DNA of 21,053 bases from an uncultured Paracoccaceae bacterium (GTDB lineage: Bacteria > Pseudomonadota > Alphaproteobacteria > Rhodobacterales > Rhodobacteraceae). Positions 15,316-21,053 of the stretch are shown piece after piece; position 1 is the first letter of the stretch; every line of letters starts with the position of its first letter. Made by a program: the position numbers and the translations under genes. The stretch covers positions 1-21,053 of the forward strand of contig CALBSG010000026.1 of NCBI GenBank assembly GCA_937927675.1, given 5' to 3'. Below the pieces are notes generated by a model. That model did no database searches. It was not told the DNA's origin and worked only from the letters and a program-made list of their open reading frames with translations.

Positions 15316-16203
15316 ATGGCAAACCTGACCCTGAAACAGTTGCGCTATTTCGAGTCGCTGGCACGTCATGGTCATTTCGGCCGCGCCGCCGAAGCCGCTG
15401 CGATCTCGCAACCTGCGCTTTCGATGCAGATCAAAGAGTTGGAGGACGGGCTGGGTGCGCCGCTGTTTGACCGCTCGGCACGGGCGATCCGATTGACCAG
15501 CTTTGGCGAGGAATTCGCCACCCGCGCCCGCGACATCCTGCGGCTGGTCGAGGAGTTGGAGGACAGCGCCCGCATCGCCCGTGATCAGATGGCAGGCCGG
15601 CTGCGTCTGGGGGTGATCCCCACCGTTGCCCCCTATCTTTTGCCGCAGGTGATTGCGGAACTGACAAGGGTTTACCCGGCACTGGACTTGCAGCTGCGGG
15701 AAACCATCACACCGAAACTGCTGGCCGAGCTTGCCGAAGGGCGGTTGGATTGCGCCATCGTCGCCCTGCCAGTGTCAGAACCCGCGCTGATCGAGGTGCC
15801 GCTGTTCGCCGAGGATTTCGTCCTGGTTCGCCCCTTGGCCGAGGCAGGTCTTCCCGCCCCCAATGCCCGCGATCTGCGGGAAATGCGGCTGCTTTTGTTG
15901 GAGGAAGGGCACTGTTTCCGCGATCAGGCGCTGTCGTTTTGCAAGCTGCAAGCCGCCGCCCCGCGCGAGGTGATGGATGGCTCGTCTCTGACCACTTTGG
16001 TGCAGATGGTGGGGGCAGGTATCGGCGTGACGCTGATACCGGAGATGGCCGTGGCGGTGGAAACCCGCCTTGCCCCGGTGGCGGTTACCCGCTTTGCAGC
16101 GCCCGCCCCCGCGCGCCAGATCGGCATGGTCTGGCGGCGGTCAAGCCCACTTGCCCGGCAATTGGCAGCAATTGCCGAGGTGGTGCAGGGCGTCAGGCGC
16201 TAG
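15316..16203 (+). CDS. oxyR: Peroxide-sensing LysR-type regulator OxyR
   Basis: Transcription factor activated when H2O2 forms an intramolecular disulfide. The 295-residue product has an N-terminal winged helix-turn-helix (GHFGRAAEAAAISQPALSMQ, about 19-38) and a LysR effector domain. C200 and C209 in EEGHCFRDQALSFC match the redox cysteines C199 and C208 of E. coli OxyR in position and context, which separates it from generic LysR proteins. It diverges from katG, its probable target. The ATG at 15316 fits the family N-terminus, but there is no evident Shine-Dalgarno just upstream, so translation may be weak or initiate atypically. The stop is one base from the stop of convergent ychF. Confidence 0.93.
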   Translation: MANLTLKQLRYFESLARHGHFGRAAEAAAISQPALSMQIKELEDGLGAPLFDRSARAIRLTSFGEEFATRARDILRLVEELEDSARIARDQMAGRLRLGVIPTVAPYLLPQVIAELTRVYPALDLQLRETITPKLLAELAEGRLDCAIVALPVSEPALIEVPLFAEDFVLVRPLAEAGLPAPNARDLREMRLLLLEEGHCFRDQALSFCKLQAAAPREVMDGSSLTTLVQMVGAGIGVTLIPEMAVAVETRLAPVAVTRFAAPAPARQIGMVWRRSSPLARQLAAIAEVVQGVRR

Positions 16204-16204
16204 T

Positions 16205-17302
16205 TCACGCGTTGAACAAGAAGTGCAAGACATCGCCGTCTTTCACTTCATAGGTCTTGCCTTCGACGCGGAACTTGCCCGCCTCTTTGGCCCCGGCCTC
16301 GCCATTGCCAGCGACATAATCGTCATAGCCGACGGTTTCGGCGCGAATGAAGCCCTTTTCGAAATCGCCGTGGATCACGCCCGCCGCCTGCGGCGCCAGC
16401 ATGCCTTTGGTGATGGTCCAAGCGCGGGCCTCTTTCGGGCCGACGGTGAAATAGGTGGAGAGGCCCAAAAGCGCGTGACCGGCGCGGATCAGACGGTCAA
16501 GCCCAGCCTCGTGCAGGCCCATTTCTTCGAGGAACATCGCGGCTTCGTCATCGGCAAGCTGCGAAATTTCTTCTTCGATCTTGGCCGAGATCACGACAGA
16601 GGCTGCACCTTGGGCCTTGGCCATTTCGGCCACGCGGGCGGATTGGCTGTTGCCATTGGCCGCGCAGGCCTCTTCGACATTGCAAACGTAAAGCACAGCC
16701 TTGGCCGTCAAAAGCTGCAACATGCGCCATTGTTTCTGGTCTTCGTCCGCGATGGTCAGGGTGCGGGCCGGCTGCCCCTTTTCCAAGGCCACCAAGGCCG
16801 CCCGCAGAAGACGGTCCTGATCCAGCGTGTCCTGATCGCCACCGCGCAGCTTTTTGCCAAGCGCCGTCAGGCGGCGCTCGATGCTTTCCATATCGGCCAG
16901 CATCAATTCCATCTCGATGGTTTCGGCGTCTGCCACAGGGTCAATGCGGCCTTCGACGTGGGTGATATCGCCATCTTCAAAGCAACGCAGCACATGGGCA
17001 ATGGCGTCGCATTCCCGGATATTGGCAAGAAACTGGTTGCCAAGGCCTTCGCCCTTCGACGCGCCCCGCACCAAACCCGCGATATCGACAAAGGTCATAC
17101 GGGTCGGGATGATCTGCTTGGAGCCAGCAATCGAGGCCAGTTTGTCCAGACGCGGGTCTGGCACGGCCACTTCGCCGACGTTGGGTTCGATCGTGCAGAA
17201 CGGGAAGTTCGCCGCCTGCGCGGCAGCGGTGCGGGTCAGCGCGTTGAAAAGCGTCGACTTGCCAACATTCGGCAGCCCGACAATGCCCATCTTGAACCCC
17301 AT
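16205..17302 (-). CDS. ychF: Redox-regulated ATPase YchF (OLA1 family)
   Basis: Obg-related P-loop NTPase that binds ribosomes and prefers ATP over GTP; linked in other bacteria to translation and oxidative stress. The 365-residue product has Walker A GLPNVGKST (9-17) and the G3 region VDIAGLVRGASKGEGLGNQFL. It has NVEE in place of the guanine-specific NKxD, as expected for an ATP-preferring YchF. The C-terminal TGS domain is typical, with GVIHGDFEKGFIRAETVGYDD. The frame extends to 17353, but MGFKMGIVGLPN from the ATG at 17302 is the family start, and AAGGAG lies just upstream. It diverges from trpA. Confidence 0.95.
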   Translation of the reverse strand: MGFKMGIVGLPNVGKSTLFNALTRTAAAQAANFPFCTIEPNVGEVAVPDPRLDKLASIAGSKQIIPTRMTFVDIAGLVRGASKGEGLGNQFLANIRECDAIAHVLRCFEDGDITHVEGRIDPVADAETIEMELMLADMESIERRLTALGKKLRGGDQDTLDQDRLLRAALVALEKGQPARTLTIADEDQKQWRMLQLLTAKAVLYVCNVEEACAANGNSQSARVAEMAKAQGAASVVISAKIEEEISQLADDEAAMFLEEMGLHEAGLDRLIRAGHALLGLSTYFTVGPKEARAWTITKGMLAPQAAGVIHGDFEKGFIRAETVGYDDYVAGNGEAGAKEAGKFRVEGKTYEVKDGDVLHFLFNA

Positions 17303-17331
17303 GATCCCGCTCCTTTGGCTTGGTCGCGCGC

Positions 17332-17360
17332 TTGATAGGGGGGATGGGGGCAAGGATCAA
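17332..17360 (-). promoter_or_regulatory. Candidate promoter of ychF
   Basis: On the minus strand TTGATC (17355-17360) and TATCAA (17332-17337) are separated by exactly 17 bases, each matching four of six sigma-70 consensus positions. The -10 box ends 29 bases before the ychF start codon. Confidence 0.45.
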
Positions 17361-17443
17361 GTCACTGCTTGGCCCGCGCCTTTGGCCCATTGATTTTCGC
17401 CCCTGCACCTGCGAAACCCGGTGCAATCTATCGGGGACCGGCC

Positions 17444-18235
17444 ATGACCAGAATTGATGACACTTTCGCGCGGCTGAAGGCAGAGGGCAAAAAGGCCTTT
17501 GTGTCTTACATCATGGCGGGCGATCCGGATGTGGCCACGGCGCAGGCCGTGCTGAACGGCCTTCCGGCCGCCGGGGTGGATATCATCGAACTGGGCCTGC
17601 CCTTTACAGACCCGATGGCAGATGGCCCGACCATCCAGCTTGCCGGACAACGCGCGCTGGAAAACGGCATGACGGTGGATGCCACCTTGCAAATGGTGCG
17701 CGACTTCCGGGCTGGGGATCAAAAGACCCCGATCGTGCTGATGGGCTATTACAACCCGATCTATTCGCGCGGCGTTGACCGCTTTCTGGCCGAGGCGAAT
17801 GAGGCAGGGATCGACGGGCTGATCGTGGTCGATCTGCCGCCCGAAGAGGACGACGAGCTGTGCATCCCGGCGCAAAAGGCCGGGCTGAACTTCATCCGTC
17901 TGGCAACCCCCACCACGGACGCCAAACGCCTGCCCAAAGTGCTGCAAAACACCAGCGGCTTTGTCTATTACGTCTCGGTCACCGGGATCACCGGGGCAGC
18001 CGCCGCACAAGCCGCCGATGTGGCGCCGGAAGTGGCGCGGATCAAGCGCTCCACCGATCTGCCGGTCATCGTTGGCTTTGGCATCAACACCCCCGATGCG
18101 GCCCAAACCATCGCCTCGGTTGCTGATGGCTGCGTCGTTGGCTCCGCCATCGTCAAGGAAATCGGCGCGGGCAAGACCCCGGCCGAGGTGCTGGCCTTTG
18201 TCGCCGCTCTGGCCAAAGGCGCCCATTCGGCCTGA
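17444..18235 (+). CDS. trpA: Tryptophan synthase alpha subunit
   Basis: Cleaves indole-3-glycerol phosphate to indole, which is channelled to the beta subunit, and glyceraldehyde 3-phosphate. The 263-residue TIM barrel has both catalytic residues in canonical numbering, E49 in IIELGLPFTDPMADGPTIQ and D60, then the LMGYYNPI strand, the GFVYYVSVTGITG loop and the phosphate-binding GFGINTPD and VVGSAIV segments. The open frame starts at 17369, but ATG 17444 (MTRIDDTFARLKAEGKKAFVSYI) is the conserved start, with GGGGACC upstream. trpB is not adjacent on the visible side. The MEKHLA gene follows after three bases. Confidence 0.95.
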   Translation: MTRIDDTFARLKAEGKKAFVSYIMAGDPDVATAQAVLNGLPAAGVDIIELGLPFTDPMADGPTIQLAGQRALENGMTVDATLQMVRDFRAGDQKTPIVLMGYYNPIYSRGVDRFLAEANEAGIDGLIVVDLPPEEDDELCIPAQKAGLNFIRLATPTTDAKRLPKVLQNTSGFVYYVSVTGITGAAAAQAADVAPEVARIKRSTDLPVIVGFGINTPDAAQTIASVADGCVVGSAIVKEIGAGKTPAEVLAFVAALAKGAHSA

Positions 18236-18238
18236 GCC

Positions 18239-18712
18239 ATGGATGAGGTTTGCAACCGGGCTGCGGTCAAGGATTGGTCGCGGCTTTTGGGACAAAGCTT
18301 TGCCGCCCAGACTGGCAAGCCCTTGATCGACGGCGCGGCCCCCACCGCGCAGGATTATGCCCACCGCTTGTTTCATAGCCCCCTGCCCTTGGTCAGTCAC
18401 GGAGCCGAAGCCGACCCGGTGTTTTGCTATGCCAATGCCGCTGCGTTGGCGCTTTGGGGAATGGGGTGGGAGACGTTCACCCGCCTGCCCTCGCGGCTCT
18501 CGGCTGAGGAAGATCCGGCCATCCAGACCGACCGCAGCCGGTTCCTGCGTGAAGCCGCCGAACGCGGTTGGGTGGCGGATTATTCCGGCATCCGCAAAGC
18601 CGCCGACGGCCGCCGGTTTCGCATCAGCCGCACAGTGCTGTGGACGATCTATGACGCGACCGGGGACCGGCTTGGACAAGCCGCGCTGATTGGGCAAGTC
18701 ACGCCGCTTTAG
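18239..18712 (+). CDS. MEKHLA-domain protein of unknown function
   Basis: Small 157-residue cytoplasmic protein. From about residue 40 onward it matches the MEKHLA domain, a PAS-like module: YANAAALALWGM, FTRLPSRLSAEED, ADYSGIRKAADGRRFRISRTVLWTIYDATGDRLGQAALI. The domain is known from plant HD-ZIP III proteins and as stand-alone bacterial proteins without an established activity. There is no signal peptide or membrane segment. Only three bases separate it from the trpA stop, so it is co-transcribed with trpA. A sensory or ligand-binding role is guesswork. Confidence 0.8.
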   Translation: MDEVCNRAAVKDWSRLLGQSFAAQTGKPLIDGAAPTAQDYAHRLFHSPLPLVSHGAEADPVFCYANAAALALWGMGWETFTRLPSRLSAEEDPAIQTDRSRFLREAAERGWVADYSGIRKAADGRRFRISRTVLWTIYDATGDRLGQAALIGQVTPL

Positions 18713-18788
18713 CCATAGCTTGCGACCGACTGCGCTTGTATCGGCCTGCAAGATTGGCAATGTATCCTGACCAAATTCGGGGTTTGCC

Positions 18789-19952
18789 ATGGCTGTCATC
18801 ACCTGCATCGACGATCTGAAGGCGCTGCACAAAAAACGCACGCCGAAGATGTTCTACGATTACATGGAATCGGGCAGCTATACCGAGCAGACCTTCCGCG
18901 AGAATGTCAGCGATTTCGCCAAGATCCGCCTGCGCCAGCGTGTGGCCCGCGATCTGACGGGGCGGACAACGGCAAGCCAGATGATCGGGGAAAAGGTTGC
19001 CATGCCGGTCGCCTTGGCCCCGGTCGGGTCGTGCGGCATGCAAAACCCCGATGGAGAGATCAAGGCCGCCCGCGCCGCGGCCGCCTTTGGCGTGCCTTTT
19101 ACGCTTTCCACCATGTCGGTCTGTTCGATCGAGGATGTGGCGCAATATTCCCCGACGCCCTTCTGGTTTCAGCTTTACGTCATGCGGGACGAAGATTTCG
19201 TTGATCGCCTGATCGAACGCGCGCGGGCTGCGAAATGTTCGGCGCTGGTCTTGACGCTGGATTTGCAGATCATCGGCCAGCGCCACAAGGATTTGAAGAA
19301 CGGGCTGACGACGCCGCCACGTCTGACCTTGCCGAACATTCTGGACATGATGTTGAAACCGCGCTGGTCCTTGGGGATGCTGGCGACCTCGCGGCGGACC
19401 TTCCGCAATATTGTCGGCCATGCCAAGGGCGTGGGTGATCTGGCCAGTCTGACCTCTTGGACCAATGAGCAATTCGACCCGCAACTGGACTGGAAAAAGG
19501 TCGCCCGCATCCGCGACCAATGGGGCGGCAAGCTGATCTTGAAGGGGATTTTGGATGCCGAAGATGCCCGCATGGCCGCCGATGTCGGAGCAGATGGTTT
19601 GATCGTGTCGAACCATGGCGGGCGACAGTTGGACGGCGCGTTATCCTCAATCCGCATGCTGCCGCAGATCGTTCAGGCGGTGGGCGACCGGACCGAGGTG
19701 TTCCTCGACAGCGGCATCCGCTCTGGTCAAGACGTTCTGAAGGCGCTGGCTTTGGGCGCCAAAGGCACCTTCATCGGCCGCAGCTATCTTTACGGCTTGG
19801 GCGCCATGGGTCAGGCGGGCGTGACCGCCGCGTTGGAGATCTTGTGGAAAGAGCTCGACGTCACCATGGCACTGTGCGGGGTGCAAAAGGCCACGGAATT
19901 GTCGCGCGAACACCTTCTGGTGCCGGAAGATTTCGAAGGCCGCTGGGCCTAA
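18789..19952 (+). CDS. lldD: FMN-dependent L-lactate dehydrogenase (alpha-hydroxy acid oxidase family)
   Basis: Oxidises L-lactate to pyruvate, passing electrons to the respiratory chain in LldD-type enzymes. The 387-residue product aligns throughout with E. coli LldD: FYDYMESGSYTEQTFREN at the N-terminus, MPVALAPVGSCGMQNPDGE, FTLSTMSVCSIEDVA, WFQLYVMRD, LILKGILDAEDA, the active-site SNHGGRQLDG (H276, R279), and the FMN-phosphate segment LDSGIRSGQDVLKALALGAKGTFIGR. Related oxidases make H2O2 instead, and motifs alone do not exclude that or a different hydroxy acid. The 76-base gap upstream has no clear promoter. The stop codon overlaps the stop of convergent iolR by four bases. Confidence 0.9.
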   Translation: MAVITCIDDLKALHKKRTPKMFYDYMESGSYTEQTFRENVSDFAKIRLRQRVARDLTGRTTASQMIGEKVAMPVALAPVGSCGMQNPDGEIKAARAAAAFGVPFTLSTMSVCSIEDVAQYSPTPFWFQLYVMRDEDFVDRLIERARAAKCSALVLTLDLQIIGQRHKDLKNGLTTPPRLTLPNILDMMLKPRWSLGMLATSRRTFRNIVGHAKGVGDLASLTSWTNEQFDPQLDWKKVARIRDQWGGKLILKGILDAEDARMAADVGADGLIVSNHGGRQLDGALSSIRMLPQIVQAVGDRTEVFLDSGIRSGQDVLKALALGAKGTFIGRSYLYGLGAMGQAGVTAALEILWKELDVTMALCGVQKATELSREHLLVPEDFEGRWA

Positions 19953-20776
19953 GCTTTACGCGCCGTGCCGACCGCCACGGCCAGCGTGATCGCCATGGCA
20001 ATCGTGGCCGACAAGGACCGAAAGGCCCCGAAATCCACCTCTTGCACGGTCAAAACCGCATCGGCGGCACGTGCCAAGGGACTGGAGAGCGTATCGGTCA
20101 GTGCAACCACCGCCAGCCCGCGCGCGCGGGCATCCGCGGCAAGCGACAGGGTTTCCTCGGAATAGGGCGCAAAGCTGATTGCCAGCACCGCATCGCCCTC
20201 CCTGAGCGCATGGCGCTGGTCCAGCTTGCCCGCGCCCTCGTGAAGCATGGCTGGAACTGTCATCTTTTCAAAGACATAGGCCAGATAGCTTGCCACCGGG
20301 AAGGCCCGGCGCATGCCGACCACATGAATGACACCAGCGCGCGACAGCACGTCAACCGCCTGCGCCAACGCCGCCTCGTCCACTGATTTCGCCAAACCTT
20401 CCAGCGACATGCGGCCCGCCTCGACGAATTCCGCCAAAAGCCGCCCCGCCCCGCCCGCGCCTGATTTCAGATTGGCCAGACGCGTGGCATAATCGGGAAA
20501 TCCCGGCGCATAAGCCTCGCGAAACAGGCGCTGCAGGTCCGAATACCCAGAAAACCCCATGATCTGGCAAAACCGCATAAAGGCAGACGGCGGCACATCC
20601 GCCCCTGCCGCCATTTCGGCCACGGTCGATACGGCAATGCGGTCAAGATTGGCCGCGACATAGGTTGCACATTGCTGCAAACGCTTTGGCAAAGTGTCGC
20701 CCAGATCTGCCAATCGCATGCGGAAGTCTTCCACCGATTGCGGCGCTGCCCCTGATGGATTTTCGTCAGCCCGCAT
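19949..20776 (-). CDS. iolR: MurR/RpiR-family regulator, probable myo-inositol catabolism repressor IolR
   Basis: Predicted repressor of inositol genes. The 275-residue product has an N-terminal RpiR-type helix-turn-helix domain (about 15-90, with STVAEMAAGADVPPSAFMRFCQIMGFSGYSDLQRLF) and a C-terminal SIS sugar-isomerase domain (about 125-250, VIHVVGMRRAFPVASYLAYVFEKM; ISFAPYSEETLSLAADARARGLAVVALTD), where a phosphorylated ligand would bind. The frame extends to 20878, but that would run through the operator. ATG 20776 (MRADENPSG) has a GAGGGG site upstream. It is divergent from iolG, and a GGAA-N6-TTCC palindrome lies between them, as described for rhizobial IolR. Confidence 0.85.
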   Translation of the reverse strand: MRADENPSGAAPQSVEDFRMRLADLGDTLPKRLQQCATYVAANLDRIAVSTVAEMAAGADVPPSAFMRFCQIMGFSGYSDLQRLFREAYAPGFPDYATRLANLKSGAGGAGRLLAEFVEAGRMSLEGLAKSVDEAALAQAVDVLSRAGVIHVVGMRRAFPVASYLAYVFEKMTVPAMLHEGAGKLDQRHALREGDAVLAISFAPYSEETLSLAADARARGLAVVALTDTLSSPLARAADAVLTVQEVDFGAFRSLSATIAMAITLAVAVGTARKA

Positions 20777-20787
20777 GGTCGCCCCTC

Positions 20788-20818
20788 TTGACGCTTCGCC
20801 CAGCCCAGCCCATAGCAT
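20788..20818 (+). promoter_or_regulatory. Candidate iolG promoter
   Basis: TTGACG (20788-20793) is a near-consensus -35. CATAGC lies 17 bases downstream (20811-20816) and TAGCAT 19 bases downstream (20813-20818), both weak -10 boxes. The IolR-type palindrome starts two bases after this element, where bound repressor would cover the transcription start. Confidence 0.35.
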
Positions 20819-20819
20819 A

Positions 20820-20835
20820 TGGAACAAATATTCCA
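20820..20835. promoter_or_regulatory. IolR-type operator TGGAACAAATATTCCA
   Basis: A 16-base palindrome with perfect five-base arms, containing GGAA-N6-TTCC. This is the spacing reported for IolR sites in Sinorhizobium inositol genes. It is 44 bases upstream of the iolR start and 55 upstream of iolG, so one site could control both divergent genes. Confidence 0.65.
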
Positions 20836-20890
20836 AATTCAACCGCGCCGAGGACACGCGTTCCACGCGCCGCAACAAAGGATCAGCGAG

Positions 20891-21053
20891 ATGACAGTTC
20901 GGTTCGGACTACTTGGTGCAGGGCGCATCGGCAAGGTGCATGCCAAGGCGGTGACGGGTGATGCGGGTGCCAAACTGGTTGCCGTGGCCGACGCCTTCCC
21001 GGCGGCCGCGCAGGCGATTGCCGACCAATACGGCTGCGATGTGCGGACGATTG
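20891..21053 (+). CDS. iolG: Inositol 2-dehydrogenase (Gfo/Idh/MocA family), N-terminal fragment
   Basis: NAD-dependent oxidation of myo-inositol to scyllo-inosose, first step of inositol breakdown. Only 54 residues are visible before the window ends. They start MTVRFGLLGAGRIGKVHAKAV, a Rossmann fold with the GAGRIG dinucleotide loop, then KLVAVADAFPAAAQAIADQYGC, typical of this family. AAAGGA lies eight bases upstream of the ATG. The general oxidoreductase family is certain; the inositol assignment rests on sequence character plus the divergent RpiR gene and its palindrome. Confidence 0.8.
   Translation, partial: MTVRFGLLGAGRIGKVHAKAVTGDAGAKLVAVADAFPAAAQAIADQYGCDVRTI

Noticed and set aside
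16070..18841. Long frames antisense to ychF (16070-17335) and trpA (17357-18841)
   Set aside because: Both real strands carry well-conserved proteins; the shadow translations resemble nothing.
20852..20864. Second possible IolR site, GGA-N6-TTCC
   Set aside because: It lacks one symmetric base and the arms do not pair beyond three positions, so it is weaker than chance expectation would justify.
1..21053. Mobile element, prophage, CRISPR array, tRNA or other RNA gene
   Set aside because: No transposase, integrase, phage gene, spaced direct repeats or cloverleaf sequence was seen; gene content and composition look native throughout.

Overview
The window is GC-rich alphaproteobacterial chromosome, most likely from a Rhodobacterales (Rhodobacteraceae) species. 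The evidence is the codon bias, the strongly conserved housekeeping proteins (HrpB, MeaB, KatG, OxyR, YchF, TrpA, LldD) and a pair of GGCGGGAGTATTT-type intergenic repeats that I recall as common in this family. There is no tRNA, rRNA, CRISPR array, insertion sequence or prophage. Coding density is high, and the only gaps over 100 bases are regulatory regions or divergent promoters.

Layout. (1) 1-2521: the N-terminal part of the helicase gene hrpB (minus strand, running off the left edge), diverging from meaB, with an inverted repeat between them. (2) 2525-12902: a D-xylose locus. A ROK-family regulator (xylR, minus) faces away from xylF-xylH-xylG (ABC importer), xylB (xylulokinase) and xylA (isomerase). 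A hairpin with a T-run after xylF probably keeps the binding protein in excess over the membrane components. The operon continues without a break into two exported proteins. One is a Tat-exported vanadium-haloperoxidase-family protein whose start codon overlaps the xylA stop. The other is an FG-GAP/ASPIC-UnbV protein whose GTG start lies inside the end of the haloperoxidase gene. A strong bidirectional terminator closes this block. (3) 12974-16203: katG and oxyR, divergent, a peroxide-defence pair. (4) 16205-18712: ychF (minus), then trpA and a closely linked MEKHLA-domain gene. (5) 18789-21053: lldD (L-lactate dehydrogenase family), convergent with an RpiR-type regulator that I identify as IolR because it diverges from the start of iolG (inositol 2-dehydrogenase) across a GGAA-N6-TTCC palindrome.

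Functionally, xylose is bound by XylF, imported by XylH/XylG, isomerised by XylA and phosphorylated by XylB into the pentose phosphate pathway. The exported haloperoxidase/ASPIC pair is the least explained part. It has every expected vanadate-binding residue and is co-transcribed with sugar catabolism, and a peroxide-responsive katG/oxyR pair lies just beyond it. Whether these are linked through H2O2 is speculation. Three convergent gene pairs (meaB/xylR, oxyR/ychF, lldD/iolR) meet with gaps of 3, 1 and minus 4 bases, leaving no room for intergenic terminators.
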